Shown: one piece after another, positions 40,278 through 49,267 of the stretch
Layout: the number at the start of each line of letters is the position of its first letter
How positions within the stretch are numbered: position 1 is the first letter of the stretch
Source of the DNA: Nonomuraea wenchangensis
Lineage (GTDB): Bacteria > Actinomycetota > Actinomycetes > Streptosporangiales > Streptosporangiaceae
NCBI RefSeq assembly: GCF_900111685.1
Contig: NZ_FOHX01000024.1
Coordinates: forward strand, 62,001 to 126,000
Length of the DNA stretch: 64,000 nt
Reading direction: 5' to 3'
Made by a program: the position numbers and the translations under genes
The notes under the pieces: model-generated
Database searches by the model: none
Told to the model about the DNA's origin: nothing
Seen by the model: only the letters and a program-made list of their open reading frames with translations

Positions 40278-41120
40278 ATGGTCACGTCGCAACACGAAGG
40301 TCTGACCAAGGTCGCGACCTTTCAACCGGATCACACCCGACATATGCTGCTCGCGCTGTTCGACCTGCCTATCCCGAAGTCGGGCGAGGGCCGCCTCGCC
40401 TCGCCCGACCTCTCGGAGGCGGACCCGGCGGTGTGCCGGGCCGACGGCGCCCTGCTCTACGGAGACGGCGAGGACAAGTTCGGCATCGTCATCGAGACGC
40501 AGCGCGGCCTCGACAAGGAGAAGCCCTACACCTGGCTGGAGTACATCGCGAACTTCCGCTCCCGCGAGAAGTGCCCGGTGTGCCTGATCGTCATCTGCCC
40601 CAAGCGCAATGTCGCGCGCTGGGCGCTGCAGGTCATCGCGACCGGGCACCCCGGCCTCGAACTGACGCCCCTGGTCATCCACTCGGGCAACACGCCCGTC
40701 ATCACGGACGTCGATTGCGCCAGGGAGAACATCGGGCTGGCGGTCATGTCCGCCGTCATCCAGAGCGAGGATCCCCGCTTCGAGGCCGTCATCTCCGCAG
40801 TTGAGAAGGCACTGGACTACCTCGATCCGAAAATCGCCGAGCGGTACGCTCGCTACATCACTGTGTCACTGGAAGGTGACGCACAGAGAGAGTGGGACAG
40901 AAGGATGAAGGCGATGACGTATCCGTACATGGGCGAGTACGGCGAGAGCCTGATCGCCAAGGGCAAGGTTGATTCCATCTTCCTGATTCTCGAGGGACGC
41001 GGAATTCCGGTGTCCGATGAGGTGCGGGGTCAGATCCTCGCCTGTAGCGACAAGGACACCCTCGACGCCTGGGTGCTGCGGGCGCTCACCATCGAGACGG
41101 CAGAGGCCCTCTTTGACTGA
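40278..41120 (+). CDS. Hypothetical protein, PD-(D/E)XK/Rpn-like
   Basis: A 280-residue protein of an actinobacterial family of unknown function. The N-terminal half (GIVIETQRGLDKEKPYTWLE) looks like the ExQ strand of Rpn/PD-(D/E)XK nucleases. The C-terminal 70 residues (YPYMGEYGESLIAKGKVDS, LEGRGIPVSDEVRGQIL, LDAWVLRALT) form a small helical domain seen in many such proteins. These are often multi-copy and spread across actinomycete genomes. A partial second copy of the C-terminal domain follows at once. The local GC is lower than in the flanking operons. Confidence 0.8.
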   Translation: MVTSQHEGLTKVATFQPDHTRHMLLALFDLPIPKSGEGRLASPDLSEADPAVCRADGALLYGDGEDKFGIVIETQRGLDKEKPYTWLEYIANFRSREKCPVCLIVICPKRNVARWALQVIATGHPGLELTPLVIHSGNTPVITDVDCARENIGLAVMSAVIQSEDPRFEAVISAVEKALDYLDPKIAERYARYITVSLEGDAQREWDRRMKAMTYPYMGEYGESLIAKGKVDSIFLILEGRGIPVSDEVRGQILACSDKDTLDAWVLRALTIETAEALFD

Positions 41121-41403
41121 CTTCGCCACAACCGGAGGGCACGAGCGGGATCAGGGGACGACGTATCCGTACATGGGCGAGTACGCCGAAAGCCTGATCG
41201 CCAAGGGAAGGGCCAAGAGCAAGGCCGCGGGGACGGCGAGAGCGATCGTCGTGATGCTTGAGGGGCGCGGGCTTTCGGTGTCCGACGAGGTGCGGAATCG
41301 GGTCCTTTCCTGCGAGGATCAGGACACCCTCGACGCCTGGGTGCTGCGGGCGATCACCGTCGAGACGGCGGAGGCACTCTTCGACCGATCTCGCGCGTCC
41401 TAG
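41113..41403 (+). pseudogene. Duplicated C-terminal domain of the preceding protein
   Basis: From about 41154 onward it repeats the C-terminal domain of the gene before it: TYPYMGEYAESLIAKGRAK, LEGRGLSVSDEVRNRVLS and LDAWVLRAITVETAEALFD. It may start at TTG 41113 (overlapping the upstream stop) or ATG 41172. There is no nuclease half. It may be a remnant of tandem duplication and deletion, or a free small domain protein. Its end overlaps the PucR gene by 4 bases. Confidence 0.65.
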
Positions 41404-42893
41404 CCGAAGAGGCCGAGTTGGCGGGCGGCGCGGAGGGCGAGCCAGACCTCGGCGAAGGCGCCGCTTGACGACAGGTCGCGGCCGGTGAGCGCGGCGAAGC
41501 GGCGCAGCCGGTAGGACAGCGTGTTGGGGTGGATGTGCAGGGCCGCGGCGGCGTCGTCCGTGTGCCGGTTGTGCTCCATCCACACCCGTACGGTCGCCAG
41601 CAGGCGCGAGTCGTGGGCGGCGTCGTAGGCCACCACCTCGCCGAGGACGTGGTCCACCAGGGCGCGCAGGGTCGCGGCGTCGTCAGGGAGCCAGCGGCCG
41701 GTGGTGTCCTCGCCATAGTGGACCAGGGGCTTGCCGGATTCGGCGGCGTGCGAGGCGGCCCAGACGGCCTCGCGTTGCGGCAGGCGCAGTGACGCGCCGG
41801 CCGGGAACGGATGGCTGGCCCCGGCGCGGGCGTCGGGCACGGCGGCGACGGCGGGGCCGGCCGCGGGCGGTCCCAGCACATAGTGGTCGTCGCCGCGGCG
41901 CAGCATCAGATGGGGCAGCTCGTCCAGGGCGCGGCGCAGCGCGTCGTCGGGGGCGTCGCGGACGACCAGCAGGACCAGGTCGGCGTCGAGGCCGAGGCGG
42001 GTCAGGCGGCGGCGGGCGGCCGGCGGGTCCAGGACGTCCTGGAGCAGCTCGGCCAGCGTCTCGGCGCCCTCGCGGCGGAGCGTCTCGCGTTCGTTGCGGG
42101 CCATGGCCACCTGCAGCGCCGCGACCGTGGCGATGTGCTGGACGACGGCGAGCCCGGCCGGGCGGGCGCCCTCGCGTTCGAAGGCGACGAGGAAACCGGC
42201 GGGGCCGCCCGGGGCCGAGACCGGCAGGGCGAAGCCGCCGGGGATGGTGGGCGGCGCGTCCGGCTCGGCGGGCAGGACGTCCAGGCTGGGCGGCACCGGC
42301 ACCCCCTTGAGCAGCGGCCGGCCCTGCGGCGTGCACAGGTGGACGTCGTAGCCGGACAGCCGTTCGAGGCGTTTGAAGAGGGTCGCGGTGTCGAGGTCCT
42401 CGGCGGCGAGCCAGCGCAGCGCGCCGAAGACCTGGAGCTGCGCGCCGAGGCGGTGGTTGGCGTCCTCCTGCAGCGCCGCCGCCACCTCCTGCGAGATCGC
42501 GATGAACGGCACCGCCAGCGGCACCTCCAGCACCGGGATGCCCCGCTCCTCGGCCGCCTCGAAGAAGGCCGGGTGCAGTGGCGGCACGTGGAGCCCGGCG
42601 GACAGGGCGAGGGCCGAGACGCCGGCGTCGTCGAGGCGGCGCAGGTAGGCGCGCTGCCGGGCGGCCGAACGGGGCAGGCCGAGCCCGGTCGTCAGGATGA
42701 CCTCGGCGCCGAGCAGCCAGGGCGTCGGGTCGTCGAGCTCGCTGACGTGCGCCCACGACACCGACCGCGACAGGCCCGCCTCCCCGGCCAGGAGCCGGAG
42801 CTGCAGGGCCGGCGAGCGGAGGAGGTCCTCGACGGTGATCTTGTGGTCCGGGCGTTCAGGGACCGGGCGTTTGTGTTCCGGCACAACACACAC
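41400..42893 (-). CDS. PucR family transcriptional regulator
   Basis: A 497-residue regulator. The N-terminal PucR ligand domain (about 18-140) starts ITVEDLLRSPALQLRLLAG and has ELDDPTPWLLGAEVILTTG. The C-terminal PucR-type HTH is ATVRVWMEHNRHTDDAAAALHIH followed by PNTLSYRLRRFAALTG. PucR regulators often control purine, amine or GABA catabolism. It diverges from the ureohydrolase gene across only 42 bp, so it is the probable regulator of the rightward operon. GTG 42893 is the first start; GTG 42884 would remove three residues. Confidence 0.92.
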   Translation of the reverse strand: MCVVPEHKRPVPERPDHKITVEDLLRSPALQLRLLAGEAGLSRSVSWAHVSELDDPTPWLLGAEVILTTGLGLPRSAARQRAYLRRLDDAGVSALALSAGLHVPPLHPAFFEAAEERGIPVLEVPLAVPFIAISQEVAAALQEDANHRLGAQLQVFGALRWLAAEDLDTATLFKRLERLSGYDVHLCTPQGRPLLKGVPVPPSLDVLPAEPDAPPTIPGGFALPVSAPGGPAGFLVAFEREGARPAGLAVVQHIATVAALQVAMARNERETLRREGAETLAELLQDVLDPPAARRRLTRLGLDADLVLLVVRDAPDDALRRALDELPHLMLRRGDDHYVLGPPAAGPAVAAVPDARAGASHPFPAGASLRLPQREAVWAASHAAESGKPLVHYGEDTTGRWLPDDAATLRALVDHVLGEVVAYDAAHDSRLLATVRVWMEHNRHTDDAAAALHIHPNTLSYRLRRFAALTGRDLSSSGAFAEVWLALRAARQLGLFG

Positions 42894-42935
42894 CGTAATA
42901 CTTCGTGGGCACTACAATTGCCGCAGGTCAGAGGC

Positions 42936-43892
42936 ATGACGAACACTGTCGGCATGACTATCGGCCCCGTCGACTCCTCCCGGGTCCCGCGTTTCGCCGG
43001 GCCCGCCACCTTCGCCCGCCTGCCCCGCCTCGACCAGGTGGAGCGGGCCGACGTCGCGGTCGTGGGCGTGCCGTTCGACAGCGGCGTGTCCTACCGGCCG
43101 GGCGCCAGGTTCGGTCCCGCCGCCGTCCGGGAGGCCTCCCGGCTGCTGCGGCCCTACCACCCGGGGCTCGACGTGTCGCCGTTCGAGCAGGTGCAGGTGG
43201 CCGACGCCGGTGACATCGCGGCCAACCCGTTCGACATCGGCGCGGCGATCGAGGCGATCGAGGAGGTGGCGGGCTCGATCGACGCCCGGCTCGTCACCAT
43301 CGGCGGCGACCACACCATCGCGCTGCCGCTGCTGCGGGCCGCCGCGCGGAAGCACGGCCCGGTCGCGTTGCTGCACTTCGACGCGCATCTCGACACCTGG
43401 GACACCTACTTCGGCGCGGAGTACACGCACGGCACGCCGTTCCGGCGGGCCGTGGAGGAGGGGCTGGTCGATACCGAGGCGCTGAGCCACGTCGGCACCC
43501 GCGGCCCCCTCTACGGCAAGAAGGACCTCGAGGACGACCGGCGGCTCGGGTTCGGCATCCTGACCGCCGCCGACGTGCTGCGGCGGGGTCTGGACGAGGT
43601 CGTCGACGTGCTGCGGCAGCGCATCGGCGAGCGTCCTCTGTACGTCTCGGTCGACATCGACGTGCTCGACCCCGCCCACGCCCCCGGCACCGGCACCCCG
43701 GAAGCCGGCGGGCTGACAAGCCGCGAGTTGCTGGAGATCCTGCGCGGACTCGCCGGTTGCGACCTGATCGGGGCCGACGTCGTCGAAGTGGCCCCGGCCT
43801 ACGACCACGCGGAGATCACCTCGGTCGCCGCCTCCCACGTGGCCTACGACCTCGTCAGCTTGCTGGCGTTGCGGCAGGAGAACCAGACATGA
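42936..43892 (+). CDS. speB: Agmatinase-type ureohydrolase
   Basis: A 318-residue manganese ureohydrolase that removes urea from a guanidino compound. Metal ligands lie in TIGGDHTIALP (Asp125, His126), LLHFDAHLDTWD (Asp149, His151, Asp153) and SVDIDVLDPAHAPGTGTPEA. It could be agmatinase (giving putrescine) or guanidinobutyrase (giving GABA); sequence alone does not separate these. The nearby polyamine genes favour the former. ATG 42954 is an alternative start. It overlaps the permease by 4 bases. Confidence 0.92.
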   Translation: MTNTVGMTIGPVDSSRVPRFAGPATFARLPRLDQVERADVAVVGVPFDSGVSYRPGARFGPAAVREASRLLRPYHPGLDVSPFEQVQVADAGDIAANPFDIGAAIEAIEEVAGSIDARLVTIGGDHTIALPLLRAAARKHGPVALLHFDAHLDTWDTYFGAEYTHGTPFRRAVEEGLVDTEALSHVGTRGPLYGKKDLEDDRRLGFGILTAADVLRRGLDEVVDVLRQRIGERPLYVSVDIDVLDPAHAPGTGTPEAGGLTSRELLEILRGLAGCDLIGADVVEVAPAYDHAEITSVAASHVAYDLVSLLALRQENQT

Positions 43893-45415
43893 GCAACACC
43901 CTCACCGAGATCGAGACCTATGGGGTCGAGCGCATCCCGGACGTCGACCGTACGGCGCGTCCGCTCGACCTGTTCCGGGTGGCCTTCGGCGGCGCGAACA
44001 CGTTCGCGACCTGCGTGCTGGGGTCCTTCCCCATCCTGTTCGGCCTGTCGTTCTGGCAGGGCCTGGCGGCGACCGTGCTCGGGCTGGTGGTGGGGGCGCT
44101 GATCCTGGCGCCGCTGTCGCTGTTCGGGCCGCTCAACGGCACCAACAACGCCGTGTCGTCCTCGGCCCACCTGGGCGTGCACGGGCGGGTCGTGGGCTCG
44201 TTCCTGGCGCTGCTGACCGCGATCGCGTTCTTCTCGATCTCGGTGTGGTCGTCGGGGGACGCGCTCGTGGGCGGCGCGCACCGGCTGGTCGGGCTGCCGG
44301 ACACCGAGGTGTCGTACGCGATCGCGTACGGCATCTTCGCCGCGCTCGTGCTGGTCGTCTGCGTGTACGGCTTCCGCTTCATGCTGTTCGTCAACAAGAT
44401 CGCGGTCGCGGCGGCGTCGCTGCTGTTCGTGCTGGGGATCTTCGCCTTCGCCGGCGACTTCGACCCGTCCTACCCGGGCACGCTCGCGGCCGGTGACCCG
44501 CTGTTCTGGCCGTCGTTCATCGGCGCGGCGCTCATCGTGCTGTCGAACCCGGTCTCCTTCGGCGCCTTCCTCGGCGACTGGTCGCGGTACATCCCGGCGG
44601 GCACGCCGCGCCGGAAGGTGATGACGGCCGCGTTCATGTCGCAGATCGCCACGATCCTGCCGTTCTTCTTCGGCCTGTCCACCGCCTCGATCATCGCGTC
44701 CAAGGCGGCGCAGTACGTGGACCCGGCCGCCCCCAACTACGTCGGCGGCCTGCTGGCGATCTCGCCCGCGTGGTACTTCATCCCGGTCTGCCTGATCGCG
44801 CTCATCGGCGGCATGTCCACGGGCAGCACCTCCCTCTACGGCACCGGCCTGGACTTCTCCAGCGTCTTCCCGCGTTTCAGTCGCGTGAAGGCCACGCTCT
44901 TCATCGGTACGCTGTCGATCATGTTCATCTTCGTCGGCCGCTTCGCCGCGAACCTGACGCAGAGCATCTCGACGTTCGCGACACTGATCATCACCTGCAC
45001 CGCCCCGTGGATGGTGATCATGATGCTCGGCTACGTCACGCGGCGCGGCTGGTACGACCCCGACGCCCTGCAGGTCTTCAACCGGCGCCAGCGCGGCGGC
45101 CGCTACTGGTTCACCCACGGCTGGAACTGGCGGGGCATGTCCGCCTGGCTGGCCTCGGCGCTGCTGGCGCTGTCGTTCGTCAACCTGCCGGGGCAGTTCG
45201 TCGGCCCGCTCGGTGAGCTGGCCGGCGGCGTGGACATCTCGCTGCCTGTCGGCCTGGCCGTCGCCGCGCTGCTCTACCTGACGCTGCTGACCGCCTTCCC
45301 CGAGCCGCGCGAGGTCTACGGGCCGCAGGGACCGCGCCTGGTCCGCGCGGCCGACACCCCGGTGCCGCCGATCGTCGACGTGCGGCCGGCGGCCACGGAG
45401 CCGGTCGCCCCGTGA
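43889..45415 (+). CDS. NCS1 family permease (purine-cytosine permease type)
   Basis: A 508-residue transporter with about 12 membrane segments and the NCS1 hallmarks GGANTFATCVLGSFPILFG, SNPVSFGAFLGDWSRYIP and LYGTGLDFSSVFPRF. Characterised members carry nucleobases, allantoin or hydantoins by Na+ or H+ coupling. Its place between a ureohydrolase and a cyclase-family hydrolase suggests uptake of the operon's guanidino or ring substrate. Confidence 0.92.
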   Translation: MSNTLTEIETYGVERIPDVDRTARPLDLFRVAFGGANTFATCVLGSFPILFGLSFWQGLAATVLGLVVGALILAPLSLFGPLNGTNNAVSSSAHLGVHGRVVGSFLALLTAIAFFSISVWSSGDALVGGAHRLVGLPDTEVSYAIAYGIFAALVLVVCVYGFRFMLFVNKIAVAAASLLFVLGIFAFAGDFDPSYPGTLAAGDPLFWPSFIGAALIVLSNPVSFGAFLGDWSRYIPAGTPRRKVMTAAFMSQIATILPFFFGLSTASIIASKAAQYVDPAAPNYVGGLLAISPAWYFIPVCLIALIGGMSTGSTSLYGTGLDFSSVFPRFSRVKATLFIGTLSIMFIFVGRFAANLTQSISTFATLIITCTAPWMVIMMLGYVTRRGWYDPDALQVFNRRQRGGRYWFTHGWNWRGMSAWLASALLALSFVNLPGQFVGPLGELAGGVDISLPVGLAVAALLYLTLLTAFPEPREVYGPQGPRLVRAADTPVPPIVDVRPAATEPVAP

Positions 45416-46383
45416 CGGAGTTCGACGCTACGGAGCTGGTGGACCTGTCGGTGCCGGTCGAGACCGGGATGCCCGTCTATCCGGGCGACCCCGAGGTCTC
45501 GATCGGCCCGGCGCTCACCGTGGCCCGCGACGGCGTCAACGTGCTGGCCGTCCACATGGGTTCCCAGTCGGGCACCCATGTGGACGCGCCGTACCACTTC
45601 GGCGACGCGCTGCCCACGCTGGACGACCTGCCGCTGGACCGGTTCGCCGGCCCGGCGACGGTGGTGGACGCCCGGGGCCTCGCGCCCCGGGCGGCCATCG
45701 GCGCGGCGGCCTTCCGCGAGGTGCGGGCGGGCACGATCGTGCTGGTCGCCACCGGCTGGTCGGCGCACTGGGGCACCGCCGCCTACCTGGAGCACCCCTA
45801 CCTGTCGGAGGAGGCGGCGGAGCTGCTGGTGGAGCGGGGCGTCCGGACGGTCGGGATCGACGCGCTGAGCGTGGACCCCACGCCGGCCGCCGACTTCCCC
45901 GCCCATCGGGTGCTGTGCGGCGCGCACGCCGTCATCGCCGAGAACCTGACCGGTCTCGGCGGCCTGCTCCGGGCGCAGGAGAGCGGCCGGCCGGTCGAGG
46001 TGTCACTGTTCCCGATCCGGCTGGCCGGGGCGGACGGCGCTCCCGTCCGCGGTGGCCCGGCTGGGTCAGCGAGTGCCCCAGGAGTAGGACTGTTTGCGCA
46101 GCTTCAGGTACACGAACGACTCCGTGGCCCGTACGGCGGGGATGGCGCGGATCTTGCTGAGGATCTCCAGCAGGTGACCGTCGCCCTCGCACACCACCTC
46201 GACGATGACGTCGAACGAGCCCGCGGTGAGCACGACGTAGTCGATCTCGTCGATCGCGGCCAGCTCGTCGGCGACCGAGTCCAGGTCGCCTTCACAGTTG
46301 ACCCCGATCATCGCCTGCCGGGGGAAGCCCAGGGTGAGGGGGTCGGTCACCGCGACGATCTGCATGACTCCGGCCTCCTGTAA
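45412..46383 (+). CDS. Cyclase family protein (KynB-like hydrolase), C-terminus probably frameshifted
   Basis: A metal-dependent hydrolase of the cyclase/kynurenine formamidase family. The N-terminus has DLSVPVETGMPVYPGDPEV, the metal motif is SQSGTHVDAPYHF, and the C-terminal family region is HRVLCGAHAVIAENLTGLGG. Members open amide or lactam rings. The family normally ends about ten residues after LAGADGAPVR (about 46050). Here the frame runs on for about 110 residues, antisense to the whole 3' two thirds of the Lrp gene. Shifting frame after 46050 gives AVARLGQRVPQE and a stop at 46085-46087. A 2-base deletion, real or a sequencing error, is likely. The GTG start overlaps the permease stop. 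Confidence 0.85.
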   Translation: MTEFDATELVDLSVPVETGMPVYPGDPEVSIGPALTVARDGVNVLAVHMGSQSGTHVDAPYHFGDALPTLDDLPLDRFAGPATVVDARGLAPRAAIGAAAFREVRAGTIVLVATGWSAHWGTAAYLEHPYLSEEAAELLVERGVRTVGIDALSVDPTPAADFPAHRVLCGAHAVIAENLTGLGGLLRAQESGRPVEVSLFPIRLAGADGAPVRGGPAGSASAPGVGLFAQLQVHERLRGPYGGDGADLAEDLQQVTVALAHHLDDDVERARGEHDVVDLVDRGQLVGDRVQVAFTVDPDHRLPGEAQGEGVGHRDDLHDSGLL

Positions 46384-46557
46384 CCGCTGCACGCGCTGGC
46401 GTACGGCGGCCTCCGAGAGCCCGACTGCCTTGCCGATCGCCGCGTACGGCATCCGCCCGTCCCCTTGGAGCTGCTCGATGATCTGCTTTGACAGCTCGTC
46501 GAGCACGACGGGACCCTGGGCCGGATTGCTGCGGCGGACGCGGGGCGGCGACGTCAT
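46066..46557 (-). CDS. Lrp/AsnC family transcriptional regulator
   Basis: A 163-residue feast-famine regulator. The N-terminal HTH is LDELSKQIIEQLQGDGRMPYAA followed by IGKAVGLSEAAVRQRVQRL. The C-terminal RAM/effector domain has VLTAGSFDVIVEVVC and the ending TESFVYLKLRKQSYSWG. ATG 46557 has AGGAGG upstream, and the open frame back to 46740 is not needed. It diverges from the aldehyde dehydrogenase gene and probably controls it and the downstream polyamine genes, as in other actinomycetes. Confidence 0.93.
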   Translation of the reverse strand: MTSPPRVRRSNPAQGPVVLDELSKQIIEQLQGDGRMPYAAIGKAVGLSEAAVRQRVQRLQEAGVMQIVAVTDPLTLGFPRQAMIGVNCEGDLDSVADELAAIDEIDYVVLTAGSFDVIVEVVCEGDGHLLEILSKIRAIPAVRATESFVYLKLRKQSYSWGTR

Positions 46558-46757
46558 CGAAGGGAATCCTCCTAGCGGTCCGGCGTTACGGGGGCGTTCC
46601 CGCTTGATTGCCGTCCTGGTGCGACATGTTGTCAGTTCCTGGCGGTCTGTCAAGCGAATTCGTAGCAATTTGGTATCTTCACCACGAAATCCCTTGTCCG
46701 GATGCTTCCACTCTGTAAGAGTCGCGGCATCTTCAGCCACCTCACGAGGAGGTCACC
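46558..46757. promoter_or_regulatory. Divergent control region, Lrp gene / aldehyde dehydrogenase
   Basis: A 200-bp gap with a notably AT-rich core (46650-46690). It contains an interrupted inverted repeat TTCGT...ACGAA and TATCTT (46674-46679), a possible -10 box for the rightward operon. GAGGAGG lies just before the TTG start at 46758. Lrp-family sites are often AT-rich and degenerate, so the exact operator cannot be fixed. Confidence 0.45.
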
Positions 46758-48191
46758 TTGACCACCCGTCTGCAGAACTTCGTCAACGGGGAGTTCGTGG
46801 ACGCCAAGAGCGGCCGATTCTCCGACATCATCGATCCCTGCACGGGCGAGGCGTACGTCCAAGCCCCGATCTCCGGCATCGAGGACGTCGACGCCGCCTA
46901 CGCCGCCGCGTCCGCCGCGTTCGACTCGTGGGGCAGGACCACGCCGGGCGAGCGGGCCAACCTGCTGCTGAAGGTCGCCGACGCCATCGAGGCGCGGGCC
47001 GACGAGATCAACGAGGCCGAGTGCCGCAACACCGGCAAGCCGCGCGCCCGCATGGCGGAGGACGAGACCCCGGTCGCCGCCGACCACTTCCGCTTCTTCG
47101 CCGGCGCGGCCCGCACGCTGGAGGGCCCGACGGCCGGTGAGTTCCTCGCCGAGCACACGAGCGTCATCCGGCACGAGCCGATCGGCGTCATCGGCCAGGT
47201 CACGCCCTGGAACTACCCGATGATGATGGCGGTCTGGAAGATCGCCCCGGCGCTCGCGGCGGGCAACACGATCGTGCTCAAGCCGTCCGACACCACCCCG
47301 GTCTCCACGCTCAAGCTCGCCGAGATCCTCGGCGAGGTGCTGCCCGCCGGCGTCTTCAACGTCGTCACCGGCGACCGCGAGACCGGCGCCCTCGTCGTCG
47401 GCCACCCGGCCGCGTCCATGGTCGCGATCACCGGCTCGGTCGGCGCGGGCATGTCGGTCGCCAAGAGCGCCGCCGACGACCTCAAGCGGGTGCACCTGGA
47501 GCTCGGCGGCAAGGCGCCGGTCGTGGTCTTCGAGGACGTCAAGGACCTCGCCAAGGCCGCCGCCGACATCGCCACGGCCGGCCTCTACAACGCCGGCCAG
47601 GACTGCACGGCCGCCTGCCGGGTGCTCGTGCAGGAGAGCGTGCACGACGAGTTCGTGGCCGCGCTGACCGAGGCCGCCGCGGCCACCGTCACCGGCGACC
47701 TGTCGAACGAGGACGCGCTCTACGGCCCGGTCAACAACGAGGGCCAGCTCGCCCGCGTCCAGGGCTTCATCGACCGGGTCCCGGCGCACGCCAAGGTGCT
47801 CACCGGCGGCCACCGCGTCGGCGACCGGGGCTACTTCTTCGCCCCCACCGTCGTGGACGGTCTCCGTCAGGACGACGAGATGGTGCAGAACGAGGTCTTC
47901 GGCCCGGTCATCACCGTCCAGACCTTCACCGACGAGGCCGACGCGCTGGCCAAGGCCAACGACGTCAGGTATGGCCTGAGCGGCTCGGTCTGGACCTCCG
48001 ACCACGGCCGCGCGATGCGGATGTCCAACCGCCTCGACTTCGGTGTCGTCTGGGTCAACACGCACATCCCGTTCGTCTCCGAGATGCCGCACGGCGGCTT
48101 CAAGCACTCCGGCTACGGCAAGGACCTGTCGGTCTTCGGCCTGCACGACTACACGAGGGTCAAGCACGTCATGCACTACATCGGTGAATAG
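46758..48191 (+). CDS. Gamma-aminobutyraldehyde dehydrogenase-type aldehyde dehydrogenase
   Basis: A 477-residue NAD(P)-dependent aldehyde dehydrogenase. The catalytic cysteine is Cys283 in NAGQDCTAACRV and the general base is Glu248 in HLELGGKAPV. TPWNYPMMMAVWKIAPAL and the cofactor loop ITGSVGAGMSVAKSA are typical. Similarity to PatD/PuuC and the pot genes behind it point to oxidation of 4-aminobutanal to GABA. The TTG start has a strong GAGGAGG. It is the first gene of the rightward polyamine operon. Confidence 0.9.
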   Translation: MTTRLQNFVNGEFVDAKSGRFSDIIDPCTGEAYVQAPISGIEDVDAAYAAASAAFDSWGRTTPGERANLLLKVADAIEARADEINEAECRNTGKPRARMAEDETPVAADHFRFFAGAARTLEGPTAGEFLAEHTSVIRHEPIGVIGQVTPWNYPMMMAVWKIAPALAAGNTIVLKPSDTTPVSTLKLAEILGEVLPAGVFNVVTGDRETGALVVGHPAASMVAITGSVGAGMSVAKSAADDLKRVHLELGGKAPVVVFEDVKDLAKAAADIATAGLYNAGQDCTAACRVLVQESVHDEFVAALTEAAAATVTGDLSNEDALYGPVNNEGQLARVQGFIDRVPAHAKVLTGGHRVGDRGYFFAPTVVDGLRQDDEMVQNEVFGPVITVQTFTDEADALAKANDVRYGLSGSVWTSDHGRAMRMSNRLDFGVVWVNTHIPFVSEMPHGGFKHSGYGKDLSVFGLHDYTRVKHVMHYIGE

Positions 48192-48196
48192 CGCTG

Positions 48197-49258
48197 ATGA
48201 CCAGCGCCATCGAGCTTGAGGACGTCGTCAAGGAATACCACGCGCACGGCGAGCTCGTCCGTGCCGTCAAGGGCGTCTCGCTGGACATCGAGGAGGGGGA
48301 GTTCTTCTCCCTCCTCGGCCCGTCCGGCTGCGGCAAGACCACGACCATGCGGATGATCGCCGGCTTCGAGGCGCCGTCCAAGGGGCTGGTCAAACTGCAC
48401 GGCCAGGACGTCACGAACGTCCCGCCCAACAAGCGCGACGTCAACATGGTCTTCCAGTCCTACGCGCTCTTCCCGCACATGAGCGTCTGGGACAACGTGG
48501 CCTTCGGGCTGAAGCAGCGCAAGACGCCGCAGGAGGAGATCCGGCGGCGGGTCGGCGAGATCCTGGAGATCGTCGACCTGGTCGGCAGGGAGAAGCGCCG
48601 GCCGCGCGAGATGTCCGGCGGCCAGCAGCAGCGGGTGGCGCTGGCCAGGGCGCTGGTCAACCGGCCGCGGGCCCTGCTGCTCGACGAGCCGCTCGGCGCG
48701 CTCGACCTCAAGCTGCGCCAGGCCATGCAGATCGAGCTCAAGCGCATCCAGCGCGAGGTCGGCATCACGTTCGTGTACGTGACGCACGACCAGAGCGAGG
48801 CGCTGACCATGAGCGACCGCATCGCGGTCATGAACGACGGCCTGGTCGAGCAGCTCGGCGGGCCGCGGGAGATCTACGAGCGGCCGGCGACGCCCTTCGT
48901 GGCCGGCTTCATCGGGACCTCCAACCTGCTCACCGGGACCGCCAGTGCCGGCGAGCTGAAGATCGGCGACGGTCGCGTGCTGGTGCCCGGCCGGGACGGC
49001 GAGGTGACGGTCACCGTACGCCCCGAGAAGATCACCATCGGCACGGACGCCCCGGAGTCGGGCCTCAGCGCGCTGGCCGGCACCGTCTCCGAGGTGGTCT
49101 ACCTCGGCACCTACAACAGCTACGCCGTACGCCTCGCCGACGGGGCCGAGATGACGGTGTTCCAGCAGAACGCCCACGACGCGACGGCCACGGCGGAGCG
49201 GGGCGACTCCGTGTGGCTGTCCTGGCAGGCGCAGCACTCGTACGTGATTGGAAGTTGA
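48197..49258 (+). CDS. potA: Polyamine ABC transporter ATP-binding protein
   Basis: A 353-residue PotA-type ATPase. Walker A is GPSGCGKTT, the Q-loop is VFQSYALFPHM, the signature is MSGGQQQRVALARAL, Walker B is ALLLDEPLGALD, and the H-loop is VTHDQSEAL. A TOBE_2 domain (about 270-353, from VTVTVRPEKI) is present. It starts 5 bases after the dehydrogenase stop. Confidence 0.94.
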   Translation: MTSAIELEDVVKEYHAHGELVRAVKGVSLDIEEGEFFSLLGPSGCGKTTTMRMIAGFEAPSKGLVKLHGQDVTNVPPNKRDVNMVFQSYALFPHMSVWDNVAFGLKQRKTPQEEIRRRVGEILEIVDLVGREKRRPREMSGGQQQRVALARALVNRPRALLLDEPLGALDLKLRQAMQIELKRIQREVGITFVYVTHDQSEALTMSDRIAVMNDGLVEQLGGPREIYERPATPFVAGFIGTSNLLTGTASAGELKIGDGRVLVPGRDGEVTVTVRPEKITIGTDAPESGLSALAGTVSEVVYLGTYNSYAVRLADGAEMTVFQQNAHDATATAERGDSVWLSWQAQHSYVIGS

Positions 49259-49267
49259 TAGCAGGCC

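Noticed and set aside
42894..42935. Guanidine-type riboswitch upstream of the ureohydrolase gene
   Set aside because: The gap to the divergent PucR gene is only 42 bp, too short for a riboswitch and a promoter.
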